A stretch of DNA of 64,000 nucleotides from Saccopteryx bilineata. Its lineage: Eukaryota; Chordata; Mammalia; Chiroptera; Emballonuridae. The stretch is taken from NCBI RefSeq assembly GCF_036850765.1, contig NC_089491.1:93900740-93964739 (forward strand), read 5' to 3'. The number at the start of each line of letters is the position of its first letter. Position 1 is the stretch's first letter. This document shows, one piece after another, positions 44,593-57,309 of the stretch. Below the pieces are notes generated by a model that saw nothing but the letters and a program-made list of their open reading frames with translations, ran no database searches and was not told the origin of the DNA. The position numbers and the translations under genes were made by a program.

Positions 44593-45224
44593 CATTCTTA
44601 GAAATGAAAACTTATACAGGTCAGCAAATCTGACTATAAAAATCCCTTAAATCCAAGTAAATTTTGAATTATAAGCAAGAGAAAGCTGTTTAAGCCATGA
44701 TAATGTGTTTATACTACTAATGCATTTGATTTGCAAGTAACAAATAAATTGGAATAACCACAAATCGGCTAATTCCTAGAAAACAGCCTCTACTTTTGAT
44801 GGTGGGGACTTTGAGAAATGAATGTTGTAATTGGGAACTAGTTAGAATGGGGCACAAAGGATGTGCAGCACAAAATAAGGTGCCTGATCCTGGCTATTAT
44901 CAAGGAATACTAGCATATTCATCTACGAAGAGGAGCTGACATATAATCTGTCCCCATGACTCTGGAGGAATAAGAATATTTGCTGCATTTAAATTCTTAT
45001 ATTAAAGGGGTTATTACATAGCTTTCATCAACAGCCAAACTCATTCTAAGAATATTATACTTTAAGACCAGAAATAAGAGATTAAGGAATAGGTGACTAT
45101 TTTATACTTTTGTAAGAATCTGATATTACTGATTATTTAAAATTTCTACCCAGCTAGGTTAGTTAGGGTTGATTGAAAAAAGTGTTTCCCACCACCTCAT
45201 TATACCCACCCTGTGCTTAGTTAT
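44593..45224. other. Non-coding stretch
   Basis: No gene or named repeat seen. Confidence 0.35.
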
Positions 45225-45480
45225 TCTTTATGACTCTGCCCATCTAGGGCCGTGCTTGCAACCAAACTAATTTTAGCACCTGAGGAAGAAGATCCATGAA
45301 GCCTCAGTGCCTGGGGCTAATGTGCTGGAACCAATTGATCCATGGCTGTGGAAGGGAAAGAGAGAGGGGGTGGTGGAGAAGCAAATGGTGGCTTCTCCTG
45401 TGTGCATTAACTGGGAATCAAACTGGGGACATCCACATGCCTGGCCGATGCTCTGCCACTGAGCCAACCAGCCAAGGCCA
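45225..45480 (-). mobile_element. Dimeric SINE, minus strand, tail end lost
   Basis: The head ends AACCAGCCAAGGCCA at 45480, preceded by the B-box complement GGGAATCAAACTGGGG and the linker GCTTCTCCTGTGTG. The first-monomer and middle parts are clear. The outer end (left) is diverged and the T tail is gone. Confidence 0.8.
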
Positions 45481-47491
45481 CTTGGTATTCTTATACTGCA
45501 AATATTTAGAAAATAGGGTTATATGTATTTATATCTCACTAACAGATCTATCTTAAAGGGTAGTGACATATTTTTATTTTTGAGGCACTTTTACTTATTA
45601 TAGTGCTTGTGTCACATAAAATAACACTAAATATTAGCCAAGTTTATGAATTAATTAATTATATATATATTAATGAATGAATCTACAAAATAAAAAATGA
45701 ATGAATGAACAAATATTTGTCAAACTATAATTAGGATACAATTTCCAAAATGTTTTATGGGAAATAGAGAATGGTCAAAGAGTGAAGAAAAGTAAATATA
45801 TAACCATCTTTGTGCTAATTTTTAAGAAGATATGGGAACAGAGGTAGGACACCCTGGTGAGATAGGTGTCTTTACTCTGAAAAGAGAAAGGGAAATATGA
45901 AAACTTCATTGCTGTCACTTTGTCAGTAAGCACTATTACCTAACTACAAACACCCCTCCCCACAAAGCACATACATACAGTCATCATCTTCACTTTCATC
46001 CAAGTAGGTGCAGCATATAAGATGGCATTCTGTCCTCAACTTTATGGGGTGCAGGGCTGAGAGTGGAAAAGAGTAATTCTTCTAGATATAAAATATTTTT
46101 TATATTTTAATAAAAAAGCACATATAGTCATTCTTAGTTATCAAGTATTGATTTAAAAAATATTGCTTTGATAACCACCTGCTTAGACACCATTTATCAC
46201 TTGTATTTAACATAACTGAAACTATATGGACACCATCAATTCATGCAGATAACATGAGGAAAAATAAACAGGAGACTTGAAATGCATTGCCTGTACTGTG
46301 AAAACTTTTATATTTTGGTTAATAATGTTTCTGCATTTTAATTACAGCCCTAAGGTCTTCAAATTCCAGGGTAGAGAAAATAAAAAGAGGTATTTTTTGA
46401 CACTGTGGATTGTAATTATGATTCCAATAATGCTATAGTGATAGGCAAAGGCATACTTGTGTCAAAGCAACGTTTGCTCCTTTGTGTTGAGGTCGAAGGG
46501 TCAGAACCACTTTGGTAGACACAGAGGAGATAAACTACTAGGTCACCAGCACCCATGTGAATGTCAGAACTGCCACTGTGATTCTTCCCTGCATTGCCCA
46601 GAAGTTCTTTTTTTTTCTTTCTTTCTGTTCCTGTGAGTTAATAACTTGAGTTTAAACTTAAGCTATTTGATGTAAGAAATTAGAATTTTTAGCATTGACA
46701 TATTTTTCCAAGAATTGCAAATGCATGTAAAAAGTTCTAAGAGTAATTTTCAAGCTCAGAAGGAAAGAACAGTGGCTTCAGTGGAGAGAAGACCAGACCC
46801 CAGCCCTCCCTTCCACAGCCAGACTGAGGCTCTGAGCGCTGGGAATATCAGGAGGCTGGGGTTTCAGCATTCAGCCCCTCAGTACCAGATAGTTCTGTAG
46901 GCAGTGGGAAATATGACTCTTCCAGCATAGCAAGGTCAGGCTCTCTTTTACAAATTTCTGTGCAAGGAAAGAAAGAAGAAACCATTGGTTAATCAAATCC
47001 CATCCACTACCTGTCAAAATTGGCTCGATGGAGCCTTAAGTCCCCTGCACATATAAGATGAGTATGCAGGAATTCCCAGATGGTTGCTCTGAATGTCCCA
47101 AGCTGTCCATCTGAGAAGCCCCAGGATAAGAATCAGCAGGCACACAGGTTAACATGAACCAACGCATTGTTAAGTTGTACCTTCGTGAAACTGGAGAGTC
47201 TGTACAAAACTTGTCACTAGGGCACTAGTTCGAATAAGAGGTGGGGCTGAGAAGATTTTCAGTGTGAAAAGAAGTGTCCGATAGAGATAATAGCATAACC
47301 ATTACATCAATGATGATTTAGAAGCTTTAGTTGCCCAAAGCCACATGCTAGAAAGTAGCAGAGCCACATTTCTGTATGATTGTAGGACCCATGCTTAGGA
47401 GCATGGGCTATTGCTTTCTCAGGCATTATTCTCATCAAAGAGCACTTCCATGATGTGTGCACAGCAAAATTTTTCCAGGTTGATGTAGCTT

Positions 47492-47537
<46 letters not shown>

Positions 47538-48600
47538 CTCATAAACTATAATTAAGATAAGGAAGCAGAGCTCTGTGACTTCCTGCAGAACCACTTTCTA
47601 GATGAAGAGGAAAAGTTCTTAAGAAGATGGGATCCCACCTGACTAACATCCTCAGGCTGGCCAGCCCCAGACAGAGCGGGGCAAGTATATTTCGAATGGC
47701 TCACCCTCAAGCACTATTGGGAGCCTCCAGAGCCCAGCAGCCTTTGCAGGCCCATGTCTGTTTCCCCCCGGTGTCAGGACTTCTGTCTGAGCCTATCCCT
47801 GAAGCCATTAGATAACTTTTTAACCTTTCTTGAGAGCCTCTCTCAAGCAGTGGACCAAATTGAAATAAAGCTTTATGCAGAAAAAAAATAAACACAAGCT
47901 ATGGAAGTAGGCTTGTGGTCAGTGATAAAGCAACTCAAAAGAGCTTACACAATAGCTGAATTCATTAAAATACTTACTTGGTAGAAGACCTTAGGAATCT
48001 AAGAACCAATAACCAGAAAAATGAATGCACTTCATGTGTTACAAGGTTAGGAAGAAAAGAGCTGTCCAGGAAGCAGTCAGAGGTTTCCTTAGTCCCAGGG
48101 CCACACCATGGTGTCTGTAATAGGCCTGGTAAAAGGGCACATGGTGGGCACTGCTTATCCCATCATCAGGTGCCTGACTCTGAGTCTCATCCCTTTAAGA
48201 CAAAGGCAAATTCTCACGGTGAATGCTCCAAGAAGCCCTGACCCTCTGCTTTACACCATCCATGGATATAGTAAGAGCCTATTTACTATTGGCTATTCAT
48301 ATTAAAATGGACATTCATGGGTGTAGAATAGAAAACGCCTTGGTATTTATTATTTACCAGTATAGCACCATTGGCTAAGCATAGTGCTGGCACATAGGAA
48401 ATAGATGACTAATATATGTTTAAAAATTAGTGAAAGAAAGAGAGTTTGTGTTGACGTTTTCCTGCCAATAAATCCTGCAAAGAAATAGCTTGAAGTCATA
48501 AAAGCATTCAAGGAGAGTAGAAAAGGTTCAGCATTAAAATTTCTCCAAAAGCTGAAACAAGACAGAGGAACAATGTATTAAAATCAAGTCAAATTAAATT
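45481..48600. other. Non-coding stretch, partly GC-richer
   Basis: No gene supported. A CA microsatellite lies at 47493-47535. Patches at 46760-46900 and 47630-48250 are GC-richer and contain open frames of 60-90 codons on both strands. None shows a recognised domain, and paired splice signals are not convincing. A MIR/L2-like scrap lies near 48350-48420. Confidence 0.35.
47493..47535. repeat. (CA)n microsatellite
   Basis: About 21 perfect AC dinucleotides; the longest clean CA tract in the window. Confidence 0.97.
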
Positions 48601-48755
48601 GGCCCTGGTCAGTTGAGTCAGTGGATAAAATGTCGGCCCAGCATGCAGATGTCCAGGGTTCAATCCCAGGTCAGGGCACACAGGAGAAGCGACCATCTGC
48701 CTTTCTCTCTTCTCTCTCTCTTCCCTTCTGGCACCCAGTGGCTCGACAGGGTCAA
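48601..48755 (+). mobile_element. Truncated dimeric SINE, head half only
   Basis: The head GGCCCTGGTCAGTTGAGTCA, the B-box region GGTTCAATCCCAGGTCAGGG, the CACACAGGAGAAGCGACCATC linker and the start of the second unit (CCAGTGGCTCGA) are followed abruptly by unrelated sequence. There is no A tail, so the 3' half was lost after insertion. Confidence 0.85.
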
Positions 48756-49309
48756 GTGTAGAGAAAAAGTGTTTGTACAATTGTTTGAAACGATAGGTGA
48801 CCTAGCCCTTTTTCCCACTGAATACTAGTTTTATTTAAAGGATTGACTAACAGATAAAAAAGGGTTATTAAAACGGGCATTTGACATTTTTTTGAACATG
48901 AGCAAAAGAAGTTTATCACTTCAAGAAAAAACAATTGACAGGTATTTGCTGCAAAGATATAATTCTAGATTTCCAAGAAAAATTAGGATTTCAGAAAACT
49001 TGAATCTGCCACAATGCTCTCCACATGGTGAAACAGAATTTTCTGATAAGATTAACGGTGGTATTAATAAGTGTGATTTTTTTATATTGTTTAGTGAACT
49101 GTGTCAACATTTGGATAGACCCTATAATTTAGTGAACTAATAATTTTACCCCAAATCATGCACAAGAAAAAGATTTATTAAATGGGCAAAGGAGAACAAG
49201 GGATTTTTAAAAGTAACATAGTATTAAAAGTTCATTGTGACAGTTTCAGAATTTACACTGTGACTAACCTTTAAGAAAATATCACTTGCTAAGTTTTGGT
49301 ATAGTATCA
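48756..49309. other. AT-rich non-coding stretch
   Basis: No gene or named repeat. An 82-codon plus-strand frame at 48892-49140 has no recognised domain. Confidence 0.35.
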
Positions 49310-49324
49310 AAGAAGAATATTCTT

Positions 49325-49869
49325 TAAAAAAATTTTTTTCTTTTAATTTAAGAAATAGAAAGAGAGAGAAAGAGGGGGGAAGCATCAACTCATTGTTCCA
49401 TTTATATGTGCACTGGTTGGTTGCTTCATATATGTGCCCTGCCGGAGATTGAACTCACTACCTTGGTGCACTAGAGCAGTGGTCCCCAACCCCCAGGCCA
49501 CAGACTGGTACCGGTCTGTGGGCCATTTGATACCGGTCCACAGAGAAAGAATAAATAACTTACATTATTTCCATTTTATTTATATTTAAGTCTGAACGAT
49601 GTTTTATTTTTAAAAAATGACCAGATTCCCTCTGTTACATCCATCTAAGGCTCACTCTTAATGCTTGTCTTATAAGTTTGACAATTATATTTAAAAATAC
49701 CACAGTTTTTACGCCGGTCACATAATTTTATTTTGCGTATTTATCCATCCCACCCTAAAGGCTGGTCCGTGAAATATTTTCTGACATTAAATTGATCTGT
49801 GGCCCAAAAAAGGTTGGGAACCACTGCTCTAGAGCAACACTCCATCCACTGAGATACCCAGCTAGGGCC
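49325..49869 (-). mobile_element. Short SINE (type A), minus strand, split by a hAT transposon
   Basis: The T-rich tail and GA-rich segment are at left, then ATATGTGCCCTGCCGGAG and CTTGGTGCACTAGAG up to 49476. The head at 49835-49869 ends CCCAGCTAGGGCC. The target duplication AAGAAGAATATTCTT is perfect at 49310-49324 and 49870-49884. The hAT element occupies 49477-49826. Confidence 0.92.
49477..49826. mobile_element. Non-autonomous hAT transposon inside a SINE
   Basis: The inverted ends are CAGTGGTCCCCAACC and GGTTGGGAACCACTG. The eight-base target copies are CACTAGAG (49469-49476) and CTCTAGAG (49827-49834), one mismatch apart. It is 350 bp with no open frame. Subterminal GGTACCGGTCTGTGG and GGCTGGTCCGTGA repeats are present. 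It is a different family from the 22465 and 58166 elements. Confidence 0.93.
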
Positions 49870-49884
49870 AAGAAGAATATTCTT

Positions 49885-52057
49885 AATTATCTGAAAGTTT
49901 TAAAAATATTTCTAAATTTTCCACTACATAATCTGAATAAGACTGCATTTTTTCATACACTGAAATTAACATGTTGCATCATACTGACTACAGAAGCTAA
50001 GACAGACGTTTGCAAATATGTAAAAAAAAAAAAAAAGCTACCATTAACTAATTTTTTAAAAAAATATATAGTTAAGTTTCATAAAATTTTCTATGTAGGG
50101 CAACTTTTTAATTGATTTAACACATATTTCAAGATAAATCAATTCACACATATAATAAAATGTATAATATTTTAACATTAATATATTTTTGAGTCTTACC
50201 TCACCTCATTCTATCATTCTTCTAGTCAAAATAATTTGCTCTGACTACAGAGAAGAAGCTATCTCATAACTGAGGAACAAACATAAAAGAGTCTTTTTAG
50301 CACACTGTATTACGCTCTTCTCTCATTTCTCACCACAGACTCCTGCTGATGATGCTCATCTCTTGATTTTCTAACTCTCTAGCCTGAGAGATTCAATATG
50401 GCAGCTAAGTGGCTGCAAAACCCCAACTGTGACAACACCAATATGTCTCTTTCTATTTTGTACTCCAAAAGTATTTCTGAAGCCAAGTAAAAATATTAAA
50501 TAATAAAATAAAAAGAGGGGAAAAAAACCCAGAAAGTGAACTCAAATACTTCTTAAATAAATTCCTTGACTGAGAAAAAAAAATCAGCAAGCAACTGCCA
50601 GAAAATTAGCCTAAAACTGAAAAAAAAAAACACCCCACAGACTACCACTTCATTTTGCCATATGTTAAGTATGCTTCTACACTCTTGCAGTTCCTAAAAT
50701 AAACCATTGAAAGTGTGAGATAGTGTTCAGAGTGAGAAACGAACATTTGGTGGTGTTACACAATTTCTGGTTAAGCGTGGGGCTAAGAATGAACTCTCAG
50801 TCTCTAAACCAATAGCACCTTATTTACAACGTACCATGTTTACCCAGCAGGTTACAACTATAATCTTTTGCTACAGACATCCAGGAAGAAAAATTTTAGG
50901 TGCCAGGAACAAATAATCATGAAAGAATCCATGTGATTATAGTTTTCAAGTTTATTCAAGTATTTATTTAATAAGAATTCAGAAGCAAATCTCTAGAAAT
51001 TTAAAATAGAAAAATATAATGAAAATCCATTTTGGGAATGTTGAATTGTGTGTTTTTAACCTAAATCCTGTAACGTTGTACTTTTTTAACCTTGGGAAAT
51101 TTATATTAATCCTTTTGGAGCCTTAAATCCTCTGCCTGGTCTAATAATAGGTTTTTATTCATTTTCACTTAAAGACCATGGACTATTTTTTTTTTCTGTG
51201 AAGATACAATATAATTAAAAACAATTACTTGACTGCCACTTTTTCATGTGTGAACTTCTAAATTATAAGAAATAAGACCAGAGTAATAATAATAATAACT
51301 TTGTACTCTTATTAACCTTATTTATTTATTTTTTTGTTTGTTTCTAAATTCCATGTATAGAACATATTTTTATTATAACATCCTACCTCATAATATATAC
51401 ATTTGTAAAATTTATGGTGTTATTTAGAGTATTTACCTCATTGTTCAATAGAATGAGATTTTGTTTACTGATGCATTATTCAAAGTGCTTCATTTTAGTA
51501 CTGTTGGTGATTCCCTTAGTAAGTCTATATTTCTGACAGATGTTTAGCATAGATAAACTTCAGATTTATATTTCCAATAGGGAAATACAAGACATCTGGC
51601 ATTTTTGAAAATAAACATTTTTTTATTTATTTAAGTATAATAAATGTATTTACATGACTATGATTCTGACTTTTATAGTAATAGAGTCTAAGACTAATGA
51701 AACCGAGACTAACTCAAATAACCATTCACTCCCCAGCTTCACTGGAATAACTCTCTAAACTGTATTTTTCTTTTTAACTATTCTTCTAATTCATTGCTTA
51801 ATTACCTACAATATAAAGAGGCATTTTCTCTAAATGCAGGAGCATCAGTAAAACAAATGAGGCCAGACTTTGACTATGATATCCATTCTAGTACTTAATC
51901 ACTTATCCACAAAAATTATCTCTGAAATGCCCTATTTCCTTTTCTATTCCCTCAATAATGTTCACATACATATTCTAGAAGCATTTAATTATATTTGTAT
52001 TTTAGTAAATATAAACCTATGTATGGGAAAGTTTATAAAGTTAAAACTCATGTGGCA
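49885..52057. other. AT-rich non-coding stretch
   Basis: No gene or named repeat. Poly(A)-rich runs at 50022-50036 and 50620-50630 could be tails of decayed elements. Confidence 0.4.
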
Positions 52058-52310
52058 GATAATTTTTTAAGTGAAAGGAGGGGAGATAGACAGACTCTTG
52101 CATATTCCCCCACCAGGATCCACCTGGCAACCCCTAGCTGGGGCCAATGTTGGGACCGACTGAGCTAGCCTCAGTGCCTAAGGAAGATGCTGGTACCAAT
52201 CAAGCCACTGACTGTGGGAGGGGAAGAAGAAGAGAAGGGGGAGCGAGAGGGGAAGAGAAGCAGATGGTTGCATCTCATGTGAGCCCTAACCAGGGAACAA
52301 AGCAGATAAA
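52058..52310 (-). mobile_element. Degraded dimeric SINE, minus strand
   Basis: TTTTTTAAGTGAAAGGAGGGG, CCAGGATCCACCTGGCAACC and CAGATGGTTGCATCTC follow the reverse-complement SINE order with gaps; the head end (CCCTAACCAGGGAACAAAGC) is truncated. Confidence 0.72.
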
Positions 52311-53867
52311 AATTTTAAAAGTAATCAAATATTATTTGAACTTCTTACCTTAAATTCCTCTTTCAGCAATATTTGGAAAATAGTTATGCACAAATAAAAT
52401 TAACATAACCTGCTGTTGTATAGAATAGAAAAAAATATATATCCACAAGCTTACAGATGGATAATCAGGAATTATTGTCAGATTTCACTATGGAGTCTAT
52501 AGCAAGGGCATCACTGAAAGGAAGCCAAATAAACCCAATGAGACTTCACTTTCCCCAGGTCTATTCACTTCCTATTGGTTATTGCTCATTAGCTATTTAG
52601 TAGAAACTTGATTCCTCTTATTCTATTCCTGAGTTATGTTACTGCATCCACTAGGGTCTCAGTAGATAATGCAAGCTGACTAAGGTGAGGTTTTAAAGAT
52701 AGTCTGAGGAAGAAGCTACTTACAAATACAGGGGAAGGAACCATATGCAATAGTGAAGCATTCTGGAAAGAGCAAAAGTGAAGCTGCCTACTGGCACTGT
52801 GGTCACATCCCAGCCTCCGAACTTGACTAGGGCAAGGCTGTGAGAGCTGTGATGATGTAACACCACCTTTCCAATGGAATTTTGGGGGCCCACCTAATAT
52901 GCAGTATAGATTATGGGCAACTTGTTTGCTATACTGGAAAAAATATAGAGAAACCTTAAAATTCCCATCCAGTCATGAGAAACGTTATCTCTTGACCCAT
53001 CTACTACTGATGATCCCCACGTTATACATCACGTGAGGCCTGGTCATGCAGGGGATGCCAATTCAAAGCCCCAACATTCCAAAGTCTGTAGCAAAGACCC
53101 ATCAAGTTGTTTCTCTACACACCACACATTTCACATTTGATCATCAAGTCTGCAGAAGTCCCCTCCTGCTGTGAGAGGGAGCAAGACAATTCTGTCGTCA
53201 TTAGGGCAGAATATAAAATTCTTTAACTATTATAACCTTACATAGTATGTTTTTCATCTCTCCTCCCTTTCTCTGCAGAAAGACGTAAGTTCTTGTATGG
53301 GAAAGAATAAAAAAAAAGGTCTGGGTTTAAAAGAGTAAGAAGGAAGCAGTAGAAGCCTGGTGAGAGCTAAAACCACAAAGTTTCTGAAAGAAGATGGAAT
53401 TTTATTGGAAGAAGCAGACAAAACCCAGAGAGTCACGGGCTAGCGGGCTTAGGAGTAAAACAATAACCCATCCTTTGTCTTCTCCGCTCTGATCTCCCGC
53501 TGGCCACTGGCTGAAACCACCGGAAGCCAGAGTTCAAGGAAGTCCTGGGGATACATCTGTAGGGTCAGCCCAGGCAGAAACGCAGGGCAGAGAACTTCAT
53601 GGGGGAGGAGAGGCAAACAGGATATCCAACTAAGTTACCGAAATCGTTGTCATTTTGTAAATCGAATCACATTAAAAAGTCAAAAGGGTCATTGCCTACT
53701 TAAAGAAATTGATGAGTGAATCCTCATTTCAGGCACATTTTCAATTATTTTGAAACTATTTTATATCAATATGTAAAATCTTTGAATTTATAAACATCAT
53801 ATAAATAAAAAACTAATTTCTTTTAAGGAAAAGATGTATTTTTTCCTTTTAGAAAAAAACTTTTCCA
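52311..53867. other. Non-coding stretch, repeat-like but unassigned
   Basis: The segments 52500-53200 and 53270-53640 have the moderate GC and phrase structure of old LTR elements (for example CCGGAAGCCAGAGTTCAAGGAAG near 53520). I could not assign a family, find ends or see coding potential. Confidence 0.25.
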
Positions 53868-54036
53868 CCCTAGCCAGACAGCTTGGTTGGTTGGAGCGTT
53901 GTTCTGATACTCAAAGGTTGCTAGTTTTACCCGGGTCAGGGCACACACAGAAACAGAAGGATGTTCCTGTCTCTGTCTCTCTTCCTTTCTCACTCTCTAA
54001 AATCAATCAATAAATTTAAAAAAACACACACACACT
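53868..54036 (+). mobile_element. Short tRNA-derived SINE (type A)
   Basis: Head CCCTAGCCAGACAGCTTGGT, a B-box-like GTTGCTAGTTTTACCCGGGTCAGGG, CACACACAGAAACAGAAGG, a CTGTCTCTGTCTCTC tract and an AATCAATCAATAAATTTAAAA tail with a short CA run. The target duplication is not clean. Confidence 0.85.
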
Positions 54037-55879
54037 TTTTGAAAATAATTGGCTTTAACTTTTTCATCTGAAGATAATTTAATGTAATTAAGTGACAACT
54101 AATTTTATGACATTTAATGACTCAGAGTTGAGCATATTTCCTTAAGCTTTGTGCACTATGTGAAGCCATATATAATGCTATATAACTAAGCAACTAATTT
54201 AGAGGTATGTTGGTTTCTTTTTGCCCCATTGCCCTTTTTATTTTTTGACTATACTTTGCATAAGTTGAAGGATAACATGTTAAACTCTATAAAATTATAT
54301 ATATACCTATTTATATATTATAGCTACATCTAGAAAAATATCTATATAACCAACACCAGAAAAAAGTATCGGGTCTAAGTTAAAATTTGACTTGGGATCT
54401 GTCATCCCTGTTTATAAGAGAATGATGATGAGCTTCTCATTTCAGGCTCAGGAAGATGTCCTCTGGGCCTGCTTATCCTTGTTCCTGCTATCGGACAGAG
54501 TCCTGCTAACATGCCCCCCTTAGACTCAGCATTCCATATCTGACTCAAATCTAACAGTACAAACTGGTACATGTGGAGTGTAAGACAAAGAAGTATCATC
54601 ATTTGGCAAACGTAACAATAAAAATAGATTCAAACATAAAACATCAACAGATGTTAAAAAATGGAAGTGAAATGAATAATAACATAACTACCTGGCCTCC
54701 AAGTCGTTATTAATTATACAACATATTTATTAAATACAAAAGAAGGTAGTAACTTCATGATACAGAAACTTGGCAGAAACCCTAAATGATGAAAGCTACT
54801 GTCATCGTTAATTCTTCCTGATATGATGAACAGAATACACTATAGTAGTCCCTTAGAATTCCTGTCAAAATTGAGTACGTGAATTCAATCATGAGGAAAC
54901 ATCAGCCAAACCTAAATTGATGGTTATTCTACAGAGCATCAGGCCAGTACTCTTCACATATGCCAACGCTATTAAAGATGGAAAAATGAGGCACTGTTAC
55001 AGGATAGAGGAGACTAAAGAGACCAGATACCTGAATGCAATTCATGGTTTGGAATTTTCTTTCCTGCAGAGGATAACATTGAGATGACTGAAAAAATATG
55101 AATATATATTAACAGTAATTCCTCGATTTAACTATTATACCGTGGTTAAACAGGCAATGTTCTTGCTTTAAGAAATGCACAGTTAGCTGTATCACATAAG
55201 GAGACATAAACTGTTCCACAGAAAATGACATGAATTGTATGACACAGATGACACAAAAAAAAAGTAGAGAGAGAGAGAGCAAATCAGCATTTACAGAGCG
55301 TTAAGAATACTTAGTACTATTCTTCAAAAATTTCTGAAATAACATCAAAATAAAAACTTAAACAAAGGGGAGAAAAAGGAAGACTAAACTAGGCAAAGGG
55401 GAACTATGGCAGAACAGCAACAGAAAACCTAGTGCTACTCCAAAAGCAAACCAAAGAATATGTAATGACGTTATCTGATCAGAATTAGTAATGCCCATTC
55501 ATCCTGTCACAAAGCAGAGACTATTCTCTCTATTGCAGCAAAACTAAGGAAAGGTAAAGGCTCAGAATAGAATAAAAGAGTGATGCTACAAGGGAAGCAA
55601 ACTCCAGGCATGCTCATTTCCACTCACACATAATACCTCCATGGTCCATGGAACACAGGCTATAAAACAGCTGCCCTTGAAAGGACCAGGTTTGTTGCCA
55701 CAATGGGAGCTTTCTGTTAACAACAATGAGAACTGCTAGATCCTGATTGAAGGCACCCTCAGTGCCTCGTCGTTACACTACACCATAATAGTGGGATCCC
55801 CAAGAATAGCTGAAATTAATGTTTCCAGCAGCCAAGCTGAATGGGAACTCAAAGTCAAGCTTAGAGCATTTTAGAGTAA
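54037..55879. other. AT-rich non-coding stretch
   Basis: No gene. The segment 54890-55090 (GAGGAAACATCAGCCAAACC .. GAGACTAAAGAGACCAG .. GAATGCAATTCATGG) resembles a common old mammalian interspersed repeat, probably a LINE 3' end, but I cannot name it securely. Confidence 0.35.
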
Positions 55880-57238
55880 ATATAGTTCCAATGTCTCCAC
55901 ATTCTCATCAACACTTGCCTTTTGTGTTTTTGATAATAACTATTTTTTTTTAAGTTGAGAGGAGGGGAGATAATGAGGCAGACAACCACATGTGCCTGAC
56001 CAGGATCCACTTGGCAACCCCATCTGGACCCAATGTTTAAGTACCAAGCTATTTTTAGCACCTGAGTTTGATGTACTCCAACAGAGCTATCCTCAGCATC
56101 CAGGGCCACACTTAAACCAATAGAACCACTGGCTGAGGGACTCAAATAGAGAAAAGGGAGAGAGAAATGGGGGAGAAGCAGATGGTCACCTCTGCTCTGT
56201 GCCCTAATCAAGAAACCAACATGGGACGTCTATACTCTGGGTTGACGCACTATTCACTGAACCACCAGCCAGGGCCAATAATAGCTAGTCTAACAGAGGT
56301 GAAGTAATATCTTACTGTGGTTTTGATTTGCATTTCCCTATGACTAGTGATGTGGCACATTTTCTCATGCGTCTGTTCGCTGTTTTGTATATCTTTTTTT
56401 GAGAAATGTTTATTCAACTCTTTTGCCCCATATTTTAACTGAGTTACTAATTTTTTGCTATTGATTTATAGAAATTCCTTACATATTTTGGATATTAACC
56501 TCATCAGATATATGGTTGCAAATATTTTTTTCCCATTCTGTAGGTTGTCTTTTCACTATGGTAATTATTTTCTTTTCTAAGTGTTGGTGAGAATGTAAAG
56601 AAATGAGAACCTGTTTACACTGTTGGCAGGAATGCCAAAAGGGGGCGGCCACTATGGAAAACAGTATGGAAGTTACTCAAAAACAGAACTAAAAACAGAA
56701 CTAGCATATGATCAGCAATGCCACTTCTAGTTATTTACTCCCCCCAAAAATTAAATCAAGAGCTCAGAGAAACATTTGCTCTTCTATGTTAAGTGTATCA
56801 CTATTTACAATAGCAAAGATGTGGCAACAACTAAATGTCTGTTGATTGTTGAGTGAATAAAAAATGTGGCATATACACACAAGGGGATATTATTTTTTCC
56901 TTAAGAAGTAAATTCTATGTGGCAACATGAGTGAACTTTTAGGACATTATTGTAAGTGAAATTAGCCAGTGAAAGAAAGACAAATACTGCATAATTTCAC
57001 TTATATGAGGTATCTAAAATAGTCAAACTCATAGACAAAGAGTACAATGGTGGCTTCTAGGAAGTAGGGGGAGGATGTGTAGTTTTTAATGTTCTAAAGT
57101 TCAGTTATTCAAGATGAATAAGTTCGAGATATTGTTATCCACCATTATCCTTATAATTCATAATACTATATCATACATTTAATCTCTTAAGAAGGTACAT
57201 TTCATAGTAAGAGTTCTTACCACAATTAAAAAAAAACC
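55880..57238 (+). mobile_element. Second 5'-inverted L1, carrying a SINE
   Basis: The L1 ORF2 3' region lies on the minus strand from 55880 to about 56577 (for example AATGCAAATCAAAACCACAGT after reverse complementing), with the SINE at 55943-56277 inside it. At about 56578 the sequence switches to plus-strand L1 (GTGTTGGTGAGAATGTAAAG .. CACTATGGAAAACAGTATGG) and runs to a 3' end near TTCTTACCACAATTAAAAAAA (57213-57233). Roughly 40 bases (GTGTTGATGAGAATGTGGAG-type text) occur in both halves. That is a small junction duplication, or else two independent insertions. Confidence 0.75.
55943..56277 (-). mobile_element. Dimeric SINE, minus strand, inside an L1
   Basis: The T-run tail is at 55943-55951 and the head ends ACCAGCCAGGGCC at right. 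Target copies ATAATAACTA (55933-55942) and ATAATAGCTA (56278-56287) differ by one base and belong to the L1. Confidence 0.92.
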
Positions 57239-57309
57239 ACTAAAATTAAAATAACTCTTGACTTGGTCCCTCTCTCCCCAAATAAAATAAAATTTTAAAA
57301 AATGTTTTA

